Origin: Flammeovirga sp. SJP92
Lineage (GTDB): Bacteria > Bacteroidota > Bacteroidia > Cytophagales > Flammeovirgaceae
DNA length: 64,000 nucleotides
Direction of reading: 5' to 3'
Assembly (NCBI RefSeq): GCF_001583495.1
Contig: NZ_LQAQ01000090.1
Coordinates: 124,001-188,000, forward strand
Positions 13,101-20,046 of this stretch are shown in pieces (position 1 is the first letter of the stretch; each line of letters starts with the position of its first letter). The translations under genes and the position numbers were made by a program. The notes beneath the pieces were generated by a model, which saw only the letters and a list, made by a program, of their open reading frames with translations, was not told the origin of the DNA and did not search any database.

Positions 13101-14249
13101 TATAGCCTTTATAATAATGACTTGAATTCTAATGAAAAAAGTTATGCATGGTCAGGTGGATCAGGTCAACTAGAAGGAAGATTACCATTAGATGAATATT
13201 TAGTCTCAAGTAAAACGCTTGACAAAGTACAATTCCGCCTTGTATTTGCCTATGGTGAAAATACAACGGATGCTTTCCAGCCAATCAGTCTTGATATTCA
13301 AAATAGAAAGCGTAATGTAATTATCGAATCGTTTATTCAAGCCAATAATGCAGATCACCACAGTATTGAGGATCAAATTCAAGAATTGCTTTCAATTCAT
13401 ACTACTGCTGATCAGGGATATATGCACAATTATTATTTAGAGAGAAAGCTAGGATGTTCTGATTCATTATATGACAGGGGTGCTGAAAAGGTTGAAGCTC
13501 GCCGTTTATGGTATGGATTGAATTCAACAAACGAAACAGATGCACTTTATTCTTTAGCAATTGACGGAAAGCTTTTTGAAGGAAATAATAGTCAGTATTT
13601 TGATGACAAGATTTCAGATGCTATTCGAAGATCAGTGTTGAAAGATGAACCGGTGGATTTAGATTGGAAGATTGAAGATAATAAGCTAATAGTTGATTAT
13701 GCAATCAAAGATACCTTAATGAATAAGTTTGATGAATTATTGTGGATGTTTACTTTTGGAGATGAACAGTCACAAATTGGTCAATGTAATCCTATGAACC
13801 TTACAGTAAATAACAATAACCAAGTGATTGGAGCAATTGTTACTAAAAAGGCTGAAGGGCAAGGTACCGTTGTTGCAGATCTTAGAGAGATTACTTTCGA
13901 GATGGGTAAAAACTTCAAATTACAATTGTTATTACAGCATTTAGGAACGATGGAAATTTTCTCTGCTACACAGATTCCTATTAAGAGAGATATTATTTCA
14001 TCTATTTCTCCATCTCAAAAAGTGGACATGAAGTTGTATCCTAACCCTGTAAGAGATGTGTTGAATATTACATATCAACCTACTCCAACTACAACTTATG
14101 TTATTCATAATGTAGAAGGTCAAAAGGTAGCAACAGGAAATTGTAATGGTACAGTAATAAAGGTGAGAAGCTTACCACATGGTATGTACCTATTATCTCT
14201 TTTCGAGAATGGAGAGAGAATTGTAGTGAAGACTTTTATTAAAGAGTAA
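4161..14249 (+). CDS. giant secreted Ig-like repeat protein with T9SS type A sorting domain
   Basis: This 3362-residue exported protein begins with a signal peptide (MKITLSLFIMLISV..., cleavage likely near residue 22). Its core is a tandem array. A YDN-x-x-P junction motif recurs at residues 489, 826, 1174, 1523, 1861 (as CDN) and 2198, spaced 337-349 residues, with an earlier related IIDN around 273. Within each unit are W-(I/M/F)-(D/N)-L-(S/T/N), an (F/Y)-x-(V/I)-T-(D/E) strand, LDxxxxxL and a 'DxxGN' loop, typical of bacterial Ig-like sheets. After about residue 2450 the sequence is non-repetitive. Residues about 3290-3362 form a T9SS sorting domain (KLYPNPVRDVLNITY, then HGMYLLSLFENG). 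Such proteins are usually cell-surface or released adhesins or matrix proteins; no catalytic domain was seen. A strong terminator follows. Confidence 0.85.
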   Translation: MKITLSLFIMLISVLGIHNSYCQTYSGTNSFVAGDNMIDLTGNRFLYSGESNFVFQFSTVDPLPTGFTLIDTYEDNGTEKSTQITFSDGDNTININQSENALVGDVTYNETSSKYEITVNSLTFMNEFASTFTSDSKIEGVFTLNLSFQYTNPVRSSNTVYLRLRKIHGHSAPEITLHDGDPANSATVSMSEVVFNDSDFDWYSYDLSGTSYTHIVYGAGGTPLAINNTAINYFKVNSSGTLEALLTPPYDNEENVKFHIEADEVGFRPTLIIDNRSPEITMTSQPPSSDQESVEYQFELVGLDFTGLLEEDNEYFLEFYTDYNKDFLLKRIKLDNENVTSINSKYTFPFVANDTPTEFFNGNNVLFMKLLVEDVFNNEATFEGITYITQPDFFISMDETIKEKEVINGTTLEFYHNLLNSNINEDESTATCTINGTSSTATISFSEATASTFEVNIPSNIAEGTSIELAVTLKTNTNETATYSHTVIYDNLAPRYDSNNDAHEGIVDSWIDLSQSTVFKYTVTENDLDLEKTELTIGDKQIKVSSSSKDNDDYELRFILDEASFITSESGDITVGPLKLVDKAGNQTEGLSSTYSYNKFSSITFGDVVYKVDNEVVSSVKHNDNLSLTIPIESSGVMVGDEIAVQFYGVNGTPNITGETIISGEQEGEYELSFNVNIQNTVFYNNIPIKFDVSITNKSKITKRSELIEGPVANLPSSLTISRKNTDQEYVNNNFEILFEHTQTNNTQIDQTRSFAVLKRKLNNGSFLDVTLGENDGLEFQENSDFKFVTSNLNTPSEGDELRLDINLYESGGTGNQAFHSSTLIYDNTAPTYSSFVHEELNSTGNGGNTKYWIDLSKSTIFEFTVTDAHLDIDESKLFVGTDSLPVLSYTEVEDDTYKLRYDIGEVLSGNTGSRSITSLRLKDKAGNTTTNTGVSDTTYYYEKQLDLPLTSSDVLYYSVGQGNQETSIENNIGEDSIRVLIPYSTTGNVDSVKVKVLNASAGEFYIPNNQISTTNRAGIKYIVFDVNVTPDTFFSNRLFAFEVSLRNSSYLHFSSGRIEEKMIEFETSSGVQVTRVGPSPMYVGSNSKVVFEHNIESATLDTLASKAELFSTSDNTLLVELNDNFTIENHDNRFEVFIQSLDDEGVSTGDTLTLKVTLKVDGNDVIHESEVIYDNTPPIKNSDTEPNINEIVFSDSTSYWFNLNEQLIFSYNITESILDINESKLIVDGESIAATDYHLNATNNYNLDFDLGEVLKNNFDSLTIDSLILTDLAGNTSIITDISKKYFYERNVDLPLTTSSINYYSIAGVDSTLIENGIIEEGIVRVKVPYNSEGIDNISEVNLLGTIETVTATNIKTEESEGNKYISFDVNVTPTKFIHNRLFAFEIKLSNNSLLEFSSGRIEGPVLKFPSSFYITKNDPTINLIKASSKIEFSHNKENHNGIDKVRSFVKIENEDGNEVIGATLNFDGYSDNNFSLDIRSDSLQYAEGNEVPEGTKLTFEITLYESGGLGQVAFLSTVFEYDNQSPRFLSIATFDGISLYSEEDWINLSNETYLNFVAEDNNLKVSECLLTLSNGITLTAISDERGTLKFELPKSYLESSNTNVNISLLRLRDVLGNESFKTIRKVDANGSLVPYPLYYEYSSKINIAANIKYNNSILNVSDVLDGGTNVNIEVPYTSSDLTDVKIRFLGTKGTPPEINVTSFTDDETGKYFNFSFNLSENYFNNNQNLKYEIIATNLSNETKSHVVTGPIIQFPSNFYISQPITDVKYIKTGTSLNFQHSKLNRDLNKGSSKVDLKIDGTVTDITDQLTFNANNLNTFNVIVPDLSDITEGQIVEINITLYESGGSGEIARQTFSYICDNTAPQYVSTYFNDFNNIGTLESPNYWMDLTAPILFKFNVTDLDLDVSNCQLHLSSGVSLQAKSYENDILSFELPKTDLLNNSGNVAFTKLDLYDRVGNHNEKNYDENSPSPIFNYEKEGNISIKSVEYKDASQALITSGGVLDVGQYSIKVKYNSAAFDKASIRFLNTKKPYEISNGLSYNKGEKYFTFNINVTEEYFFNNSKVEFEVQFENHSSVLKTIKVNDNLTAQFSVDFYITRENPNDIYVKNGSIIRFKHSKTNDAIDKERSLVALKVGNQTINDIPALIFEGNNTSKAFSFRMPELPTVIEGTLVELSVTLYDIGGSGKQAKLVTSFIYDNDVPDFNNFTFTGINNSIPIDMDTLEAPWIDKSELTFFMFEVEDLALDIEGCKLFAEVDGSKRELEMYRFITSGSVTTLIYNLSNEDVEANFNISGDVKIHSLEVKDKVGNRIVYNSDNNTNFPQVEYVYENNFTLDTDNIKYYKRDSDVEINDNLEGPITIRIPYVSNGLSDVEVEFQETKKSMIIPYDSMRFDPENQYLEFDIAVSNEFFESDRALSYAIRMVNSSMVEKKVASVKGPKMKFTTPSEITVDFPDLKQNKWLIEHTDEEELKVVIKGRGESVDDEPVLNANKISVVLDNRVIYEVTENLISKKSYTLYLPARVLPKDTNTGKVKLGQKELFFRLSNDVGSNDGAGRSVTLSDIPDILINRGWLYYHRTGDTFTIKTNLDQNSEVEQINYTPINTPLMSPSDLWKFYGEGTTNDDIDVRITAQALDVNTALSTDEVSVRITNTDIVTNLDESYCSNNNSDNVITIDSKYSDRTEDIHLELYRVNLGNLEKIDASGFMEIDSVNYQFDPKVIHQDKEKRTESFRVKLVYHGSTGTSNIMLGYKDFQTIFEPDVTADLLMLQPVIGESSVLSIVLTDFKDRTYKLLENEHLDIINDVIESSNGEFLVRLKDSFTGKYLNLELEVYSENGRCEIYRSFKVEVSQKHVSLSEDDEIHIAFSNLEDWSKSYLTQNGETHVYEDDFEVVTPWHATSNQWKLSGNQDKGHTALTSPVYDLSFLKNDDSEFRPMLKFLYNDQTVERNGVFLQLRQLEKGAAEPWVTVGKDNEVWNWYNTYSLYNNDLNSNEKSYAWSGGSGQLEGRLPLDEYLVSSKTLDKVQFRLVFAYGENTTDAFQPISLDIQNRKRNVIIESFIQANNADHHSIEDQIQELLSIHTTADQGYMHNYYLERKLGCSDSLYDRGAEKVEARRLWYGLNSTNETDALYSLAIDGKLFEGNNSQYFDDKISDAIRRSVLKDEPVDLDWKIEDNKLIVDYAIKDTLMNKFDELLWMFTFGDEQSQIGQCNPMNLTVNNNNQVIGAIVTKKAEGQGTVVADLREITFEMGKNFKLQLLLQHLGTMEIFSATQIPIKRDIISSISPSQKVDMKLYPNPVRDVLNITYQPTPTTTYVIHNVEGQKVATGNCNGTVIKVRSLPHGMYLLSLFENGERIVVKTFIKE

Positions 14250-14253
14250 ATCC

Positions 14254-14297
14254 AAACCCCATTAGAAAATAGTAAATCTAATGGGGTTTATTTTTTA
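14254..14297 (+). terminator. rho-independent terminator after the giant T9SS gene
   Basis: A 13-bp perfect stem (14254-14266 with 14277-14289, core ACCCCATTAGA) and a 10-nt loop are followed by a T-rich tail to 14296. It starts 5 bp after the stop codon. Confidence 0.85.
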
Positions 14298-14366
14298 CAA
14301 ACAAGTACTGAATGTGACTACTCTTTAGGTTTGTTAGAAGTGAGTGTTTTCAATTGAATTATCCTT

Positions 14367-14970
14367 ATGAAATTTAGATGTGCCATGACTAACTTTTTAC
14401 TAATAACTTCCTTTGTCCTATTTTTTACAACTCAAGTAAAAGGACAGGTTTTGAGAAAATAATGATTTCAGAAAGAAATTATAGTAATAATAGTACAATA
14501 ACTAAAGTTTATGAACTTACTCAAGATGGTGACTATATTAACCTGACATCATATCAATATGCTTTTACTTTTTCTTACTTAACATCAGAAATTAATCGTC
14601 TGGAAAAACTAATAAAGATTGAAAAAGATAGAAACCTAAAAAAGCATATAAGGACACGTTAAAAATCACCCGGAAGAAATTGGAGTTTGTAATCTCCCCT
14701 GATAAAGATACAACTTTGATAAGTCATCATTCCGAAACTCTTTTACGATAAGAATACAGTGACTTAAATTCCGCATTGGAAAATGTGCTGTCTAGTTCTA
14801 AGCGTGACTTAATGGATGTTTCATTACTTGATTCTATTTGTATTCATGGCTTTACCTATTTTTTCGAAATTGAGAAAACAAGTACCAAAACTATTGAATT
14901 CAGCATTTATTGCCCCTCAGAGAAAAGATATTCAATTCTATTTTCATTAATCTGTGAACTAAAAAAGTGA
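14367..14970 (+). pseudogene. decayed gene for a small secreted protein of unknown function
   Basis: An ATG at 14367 opens a clean signal peptide (MTNFLLITSFVLFFTTQVKG within it) that stops at 14460-14462 after 31 codons. The coding character continues in the +2 frame (14462-14662, LTQDGDYINLTSYQYAF). It then passes to the +1 frame from about 14644 (KDTLKITRKKLEFVIS), where an in-frame TAA at 14749 interrupts it, and continues to the stop at 14968-14970 (SICIHGFTYFFEIEKT, FSIYCPSEKRYSILFS). At least two frameshifts and one nonsense change would be needed to restore a protein of about 200 residues. Two separate small genes is the alternative. The family is not recognised. Confidence 0.5.
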
Positions 14971-15025
14971 AACCTGTATAATATTAAACTAGGTAACATG
15001 TTTAATTTATCTTCAAATACAATTT

Positions 15026-15517
15026 ATGAGTATGAAAAACAAAGAACTCGAACACTTACTCCAAAAGTATTTTAAGGCTCCTCAACAATTAAAAGAAAAA
15101 CTAAAGTCTATTGATACAAATCAACTCAGCTTTAAAAGCTCTGAAAGATCGTGGAGTGTGAGAGAAGTTATCATTCATTTAGCAGATAGTGAAGTGAATG
15201 CTTTTTTACGTTATAGAACAATTATCGCTGAACCTTTTAGAGAAACTTATGTTGTGGATGAATGGAAGTGGTCTCAGGAATTAAAGTATCAGGTTCAAGA
15301 TATAACTCATTATCTCGATTTATTTGAATCATTACGCTTGATTACTTATCATCAATTATTGTTATGTACTGATGCAGATTGGGATAAATATGTAAAACAT
15401 TCTTATTTAGGTGAAATTACTTTGAAAAAGTGGTTGAAAATATATGTAGAGCATTTTGAGCAACATATGAAACAAATTGATAAAGTACTTTCACAAACTA
15501 CCTTTGATGTAAAATAA
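15026..15517 (+). CDS. DinB-fold family protein
   Basis: This 163-residue protein has the four-helix DinB/YfiT arrangement. A SWSVREVIIHLADSEV segment carries the first metal-ligand histidine, and the C-terminal helix YVEHFEQHMKQID carries two more spaced HxxxH, as in the family's metal site. DinB-fold proteins are metal-binding and often act as bacillithiol- or mycothiol-type S-transferases; the substrate here is unknown. The stop codon overlaps the next ATG (TAATG), so translation of the next gene is probably coupled. No secretion signal is seen, so it should be cytoplasmic. Confidence 0.8.
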   Translation: MSMKNKELEHLLQKYFKAPQQLKEKLKSIDTNQLSFKSSERSWSVREVIIHLADSEVNAFLRYRTIIAEPFRETYVVDEWKWSQELKYQVQDITHYLDLFESLRLITYHQLLLCTDADWDKYVKHSYLGEITLKKWLKIYVEHFEQHMKQIDKVLSQTTFDVK

Positions 15518-15909
15518 TGAAATTTCCAGTAACACCCTTAGATGTAAAAAATGAGATTGAACTTACTATTGAAAAGCAGAAACCAGTTCAGAGTTTGAGG
15601 ACAAGCCAGCTCATTAAAGTACTGAAAAAAGTGCCCGAAGAGATTATTGTTGAAGGAGTGATTATGACTATTGAGGATAAAAATAATGGTTTCTGTCAAC
15701 AAGAAATCGCTAGTAAGATCTTATCATCAATCAATCCAAAATCATTATTGGATATAAAAAATGTAATAGATCGTATTATAGACAACTGGGATAAAAGTTG
15801 TGAAGAAATAGTCTATTGGTTAGTGGAGAATTATGGTTTGGAAGTAGTAAATTCTTATTTATCCACTTATCAAATCATTAAACACAAAAGCATCAAACCG
15901 ACAAGCTAA
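15517..15909 (+). CDS. hypothetical protein, translationally coupled to the DinB gene
   Basis: This 130-residue soluble, mostly helical protein is not recognised. Its ATG overlaps the TAA of the DinB-fold gene, which argues that it is a real co-translated gene. The sequence has a basic N-terminal stretch (RTSQLIKVLKKV), two internal cysteines and a C-terminal helix pair (NWDKSCEEIVYWLVENYGLE). No signal peptide, transmembrane segment or catalytic motif is apparent. Confidence 0.6.
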   Translation: MKFPVTPLDVKNEIELTIEKQKPVQSLRTSQLIKVLKKVPEEIIVEGVIMTIEDKNNGFCQQEIASKILSSINPKSLLDIKNVIDRIIDNWDKSCEEIVYWLVENYGLEVVNSYLSTYQIIKHKSIKPTS

Positions 15910-16017
15910 AGACGATGGTTTGGTGGGTGAAGGGCTATAAGAAGTCAGAATAGAGAAGAAAAATTTGTACATTAGTGGTAACTAAAAATCAATATTTTAT
16001 TTCTCATTTCATTTTTT

Positions 16018-16578
16018 ATGAAAAACGAATTCATTATCAGTATCAGAAAACAGTTTGAATATTATAAGTTCTTAGGGGAACAATGTTTTAATCAATTAAA
16101 TGAAAAAGAACTTTTTTGGCAATACAATGAAGATTCAAATGCCATATCAACGATAGTCAATCATTTGTCGGGTAATATGAAGTCTAGATGGACTGATTTC
16201 TTAACTTCTGACGGAGAAAAAGAATGGCGGAATAGAGATCAGGAATTTGAAAGTACTATAAAAAGTAAAGAAGAATTATTCATTCAGTGGGAAGAAGGTT
16301 GGGAGTGTTTATTTACAGCTATCGATTCAATAGATGAAAACAATTTTGAAACAAAAGTATTTATAAGAAATCAAGAACATACCATTATCGATGCTTTTCA
16401 TCGTCAACTCGCTCATTATTCTTATCATATTGGACAGATAGTCTTTGTTGGAAAGATGATAAAAGGAAGAGATTGGAAAAGTTTAAGTATTCCCAAAGGA
16501 AAATCTTTGGAGTTTAATGAAACGAAATTTTCTAAAGGAAAGCATAAAGGTCATTTCACAGATGATTTAAAGAAATAG
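16018..16578 (+). CDS. DUF1572-type DinB-fold protein
   Basis: This 186-residue protein matches the DUF1572 (YkkA-like) branch of the DinB superfamily. It has an N-terminal QFEYYKFLGEQCFNQL helix, AISTIVNHLSGNMKSRWTDF with the first ligand histidine, then HRQLAHYSYHIGQIVF with two more histidines, and a GRDWKSLSIPKG tail typical of the branch. The metal site looks complete, so the protein is probably active, but the substrate is unknown. It lies about 100 bp after the preceding gene and only 2 bp before the DUF4174 gene, so these two are likely co-transcribed. It is a distant paralogue of the DinB protein at 15026. Confidence 0.8.
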   Translation: MKNEFIISIRKQFEYYKFLGEQCFNQLNEKELFWQYNEDSNAISTIVNHLSGNMKSRWTDFLTSDGEKEWRNRDQEFESTIKSKEELFIQWEEGWECLFTAIDSIDENNFETKVFIRNQEHTIIDAFHRQLAHYSYHIGQIVFVGKMIKGRDWKSLSIPKGKSLEFNETKFSKGKHKGHFTDDLKK

Positions 16579-16580
16579 CT

Positions 16581-17045
16581 ATGATTTTTTATATGAAACG
16601 TTTTGCAAATATATTTTCCATTCTCTTACTTGTTTTTTCTATTCTTTTTTCTTCATTTGATGTTGTTCAGAATTTAAGTGATTACAAGTGGACGAACAGG
16701 GTTTTGATTATTAATGCTCCCATTAGTTTAAGTGAGAAATTCCAAAATCAACTCATAGAAATTCAACAGAATTACACAGGTTTGAGGGAAAGAAAAATTG
16801 TCTTAATAACCATCGTTGGTACAAAATATTCAGCCCTTGATTTTACAGATCCTGAGTCTAACACTCAATGGAAAAGCTTGACGAAAGAGTTGGAGGAAGT
16901 ATGTCATGAATCATTTGAAGTAGTGTTGATTGGACTTGACGGAAGTGAAAAGTTAAGACAAACTGAAGTTTTGTATAAAGAAGATTTATTTCAATTAATA
17001 GACAGAATGCCAATGAGAAGATTGGAAATGAATGAAAATGATTAA
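16581..17045 (+). CDS. DUF4174 domain protein, exported or membrane-anchored
   Basis: This 154-residue protein has an N-terminal hydrophobic segment (a second start, Met5 at 16593, gives the better signal sequence MKRFANIFSILLLVFSILF). The DUF4174 domain follows: LSDYKWTNRVLIINAP, then ERKIVLITIV, FEVVLIGLDGSEKLRQTE and the diagnostic closing RMPMRRLEM. The fold is thioredoxin-like but no CxxC is present, consistent with the family, whose function is unknown. It is 2 bp downstream of the DUF1572 gene. Confidence 0.75.
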   Translation: MIFYMKRFANIFSILLLVFSILFSSFDVVQNLSDYKWTNRVLIINAPISLSEKFQNQLIEIQQNYTGLRERKIVLITIVGTKYSALDFTDPESNTQWKSLTKELEEVCHESFEVVLIGLDGSEKLRQTEVLYKEDLFQLIDRMPMRRLEMNEND

Positions 17046-17117
17046 TCTAATTTTTATCTGTTGTATATTATTTATAATTTAGTATTGCAAATTATTTATA
17101 TACTAACAGATGTGTTT

Positions 17118-17795
17118 ATGAACTTTTCAATCTCTTTCAAAAGAACACTTTATATTCTGCTTTTGTCGCTAACGTGTAGCAGTCTCAATGCCCAGGATTT
17201 TTATGTGGGATTGGGTACAAATGTTGCGGGGTTAGATTATTCTCCAGAAAATACTCCTTATAATGTCGTTGATAATACTTATCAATTAGGTTTTCAAATA
17301 GGTGCCACTATGGAGTTGAAAATCAATGGAAATATCTCTTTTTTTCCTCAAATGTATTTCACCCAAAAAAGAAAAAAGGTTAGTCAATTGATTAATATTG
17401 ACCAGCAAATTATCATGCATACGATGAGTAAAGGAAACGCTTTTACAATGGATGTTCCTTTAAATATGAAGTTTGATTTTAATTTGGGAAATACAAAGTT
17501 ATTTGCTCTCATAGGACCATTTATGAATTTTTATTTATTTGATTTAGGTGAATTATATATAGATGGAATTAAAGTGGATGAAGAGTTTCAAACAACTTAT
17601 TTTTCAAAGGTTGATTATGGTATTAATCTAGGAATGGGAGTTCATTTACAAAGGTACTTAGTAATGCTAACCTATGACTATGCCATGGATAGAACAGTCA
17701 AAATGAATGACCCTTTTAGTGGTGAAGAATTTGAGTTTGAAAGAGATGGCGGTAATGCAATTAAACTAACAGTAGCTTATAAATTAAAAAACTAG
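17118..17795 (+). CDS. outer-membrane beta-barrel protein (PorT/OmpW-like)
   Basis: The frame is open from 17061 with a TTG, but the ATG at 17118 gives a proper signal peptide (FKRTLYILLLSLTCSSLNA, cleavage before QDFYVGLG) and is preferred. The mature chain of about 200 residues alternates in beta-strand style: FYVGLGTNVAGLDYS, LGFQIGATMELKI, FFPQMYFTQKRKK, LFALIGPFMNFYL, INLGMGVHLQRY, and a final AIKLTVAYKLKN. This resembles the 8-stranded outer-membrane barrel proteins common in Bacteroidota. Its role is unknown. It may be last in the transcription unit that starts at 16018. Confidence 0.7.
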   Translation: MNFSISFKRTLYILLLSLTCSSLNAQDFYVGLGTNVAGLDYSPENTPYNVVDNTYQLGFQIGATMELKINGNISFFPQMYFTQKRKKVSQLINIDQQIIMHTMSKGNAFTMDVPLNMKFDFNLGNTKLFALIGPFMNFYLFDLGELYIDGIKVDEEFQTTYFSKVDYGINLGMGVHLQRYLVMLTYDYAMDRTVKMNDPFSGEEFEFERDGGNAIKLTVAYKLKN

Positions 17796-17914
17796 ATATC
17801 AATTTCTGGTCTGTTTGTTATGATACTTAATAAGTTAAATTTCAATCCCTCATCAATTTTTATTAGATTCGGTTACCTTAATCAATTTGAGTTAACCCTA
17901 AACATGTAGCTATA

Positions 17915-18766
17915 ATGAAAATTGCAGTAACTGCGGCAAGTGGTCAATTAGGAACAGCAATTGTAAATGCTTTAAAAAAAGAAATTGGAGCTGAAAATGT
18001 TGTTGGAATTGTACGAACTCCCGAAAAAGCACAACACCTTGGTATTGAAATCAGAAAAGGGGATTACAATAGTCTGGGAGAATACACAGAAGCTTTGAAA
18101 GGTATTGATAAAGTACTATTGATTTCAGGTATGGGAGATCCTGAAGCAAGAATTCCTCAACATAGAAATGTAATTGAAGCTGCCAAACAAAACGGTGTGA
18201 AGAAAATTGTTTACACTAGTATTGTAGGGCAAAGTGATGGGAATTCTTTTAGTCCAATTGTGAAAAGCAACCGTCAAACCGAAGAAGATATAAAGAATTC
18301 TGGATTGGATTGGTCATTGGGGAGAAATGGAATTTATATAGAACCTGATCTTGAATACATTGAGACTTACAAAAAGGAAGGAGAGATTAGAAATTGTGCA
18401 GGGGATGGAAAATGTACTTATATAAGTAGACCTGAGTTGGGCTATGCTTACACTAAAATGCTCCTGGGAGAAGAACATAATGGTCATACTTATAATTTGG
18501 TAGGAACAGCAATCACTCAGCAAGAATTAGCTGACTTTATCAATGAGGTATACGGAACTTCAATTGCCTTTAATGGAGTGTCTGTGGAGGAATATACCGC
18601 TGAACGGAAAGGTGTATTGGGGGATTTCTTAGGGGTAGTGATTGCAGGAATCTATTCTGGAATAAAATCAGGTGCTTATGATGTTTCTTCAGATTTTGAG
18701 AAAGCAACAGGAAGACCTCCAAAGAATACATTGGAGATGATTAAAGCATACCAGAGAGAGCATTAA
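17915..18766 (+). CDS. NmrA-like NAD(P)H:quinone oxidoreductase (YtfG/QOR2 type)
   Basis: This 283-residue atypical short-chain dehydrogenase starts with a Rossmann motif VTAASGQLGTAIV (GxxGxxG-like, residues 5-17). It continues with GIVRTPEKAQHLGIEIRKGD and IVYTSIVGQSD. The NmrA family lacks the Tyr-Lys pair of classical SDRs. Order and length match YtfG-type quinone oxidoreductases, which reduce quinones with NADPH in the cytoplasm. The substrate here is inferred from the family. It is followed by a clear terminator at 18793-18820 and appears monocistronic. Confidence 0.8.
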   Translation: MKIAVTAASGQLGTAIVNALKKEIGAENVVGIVRTPEKAQHLGIEIRKGDYNSLGEYTEALKGIDKVLLISGMGDPEARIPQHRNVIEAAKQNGVKKIVYTSIVGQSDGNSFSPIVKSNRQTEEDIKNSGLDWSLGRNGIYIEPDLEYIETYKKEGEIRNCAGDGKCTYISRPELGYAYTKMLLGEEHNGHTYNLVGTAITQQELADFINEVYGTSIAFNGVSVEEYTAERKGVLGDFLGVVIAGIYSGIKSGAYDVSSDFEKATGRPPKNTLEMIKAYQREH

Positions 18767-18792
18767 CGGTACGTTATTAAAGATTTTTTGAG

Positions 18793-18820
18793 AACCCATG
18801 ACTTCAATCATGGGTTTTTT
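18793..18820 (+). terminator. rho-independent terminator after the NmrA-like gene
   Basis: A perfect 9-bp stem AACCCATGA/TCATGGGTT with a 6-nt loop is followed by a run of T. Confidence 0.85.
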
Positions 18821-18920
18821 CATTATATTAGTATTCTGTAGTTCATATAAAAAAGAACTAAGCGATTAAAAATGATCCAAAAGCTGAAACTCAAGAATAA
18901 CTATTAAAATAATCAAACCA

Positions 18921-19988
18921 ATGAAGAAGATTGCCATATTATACCAAGATCAACCGGCTCCAGCTATTAATGGAATAACCAAACCAATGAAAGAAGGGGG
19001 ATACTCCGATAGTGGAGCAGATATAGCCTACGAGTTGTCCAAATATGGTTTTATTGTGATCACTCCTCAAGCGTCTCCTAACATTGAAAACGATTTGGAT
19101 TGGGTTTTCCCAGATACCGAAGATGGAATCCTAGCAGCATTAAATAAAGGTGCAAATACCTTTTGGATGAATACTGTACTTTACAAGCATCATCCAATAC
19201 ACAAATTCTTTGACCGTAATATAAAACTTATTGGTCAGTTGCCTTCAGATGTGGAGTTGTTTGATGATAAATTTTATACTAACGATCTTTTGAAAAATCA
19301 AAATGTTCCAATTCCTAAAGAACAAATTCTGTCAAAAGGAAGTAATTTTCATGAAATTGAGGAAATGCAATTTCCAATGGTTGTCAAGCCTTTGAGAGGA
19401 AGGGGGAGTCAAGGTGTATCTAAAGTAGAAAATATTTCTGAGTTGAATACAGTTTTAGATGACCTGTTTAATGCAAAAAAATATGGCAGTTCAGTGTATG
19501 TAGAAGAGTTTTTGGAAGGACAGGAGATTACAATAACTGTAATGCCGGCAGGGGAATACATCATTGACCATAAAGAAGTCGAATATGTAAGGCCTTGGTG
19601 TTTGCCTGCAGTGAAAAGAATCAATCATAAGAATGGAATAGCACCTTACAGTGGAGAAGAAGCTGTTATAAAAAATAGTATGGTTTTGGAAGATGATGAG
19701 TTGTATTCTGAAGCTGTTTTCAAGATTTCTCAACTTTGTAGAAGGGCGGCAGAAATCATAGAAATAAAAGCACCAATACGCATTGATTGCAGAGCCAATA
19801 AAGAAGGAAAGTATTTTATTTTTGATATCAATATGAAACCCAATATGACTGGAGCTTCAAGACCTCATCGTATGGACCAAGATAGTTTGATTATGCTTGC
19901 AGCGCGGAAAATTGGTTGGGAATACATCGATTTACTCAAAAATATTGCGTCTCAAAGTTGGAAAGTAAAAAGTAAGGTGCTTGCATAA
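18921..19988 (+). CDS. ATP-grasp ligase-like enzyme
   Basis: This 355-residue cytoplasmic protein has the ATP-grasp layout. Central lid residues are at FPMVVKPLRGRGSQGVSKV (glycine-rich loop after the ATP-binding lysine, about residues 152-170), YVEEFLEGQEITITVMP provides the adenine-contact strand, and FIFDINMKPNMTGASRP provides the metal-ligand D-x-N. This is the D-Ala-D-Ala ligase/carbamoyl-phosphate-type fold that joins a carboxylate to a nucleophile through an acyl phosphate. The substrate cannot be named. It has its own upstream gap and a downstream terminator shared with the convergent GH2 gene. Confidence 0.75.
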   Translation: MKKIAILYQDQPAPAINGITKPMKEGGYSDSGADIAYELSKYGFIVITPQASPNIENDLDWVFPDTEDGILAALNKGANTFWMNTVLYKHHPIHKFFDRNIKLIGQLPSDVELFDDKFYTNDLLKNQNVPIPKEQILSKGSNFHEIEEMQFPMVVKPLRGRGSQGVSKVENISELNTVLDDLFNAKKYGSSVYVEEFLEGQEITITVMPAGEYIIDHKEVEYVRPWCLPAVKRINHKNGIAPYSGEEAVIKNSMVLEDDELYSEAVFKISQLCRRAAEIIEIKAPIRIDCRANKEGKYFIFDINMKPNMTGASRPHRMDQDSLIMLAARKIGWEYIDLLKNIASQSWKVKSKVLA

Positions 19989-19989
19989 C

Positions 19990-20037
19990 AAAAAAAACAG
20001 CCTCGGAATAGTTGTATTTCTCGAGGCTGGCTTTTTA
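19990..20037. terminator. bidirectional terminator between ATP-grasp and GH2 genes
   Basis: CAGCCTCG (19998-20005) pairs with CGAGGCTG (20022-20029). The stem is flanked by an A-run on the left and a T-run on the right, so it can serve both convergent genes. Confidence 0.8.
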
Positions 20038-20046
20038 AATTCTTAA

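Noticed and set aside
4161-14249. Nucleotide-level tandem repeat or CRISPR-like array in the giant gene
   Set aside because: The period is only seen at protein level (about 1012-1048 bp units with diverged DNA); no short identical repeats with unique spacers.
14462-14662. Independent 66-residue gene starting at the TAATG overlap
   Set aside because: The upstream frame is a bare 31-residue signal peptide and the downstream frame continues with similar composition, so a frameshifted pseudogene explains it better than a translationally coupled gene.
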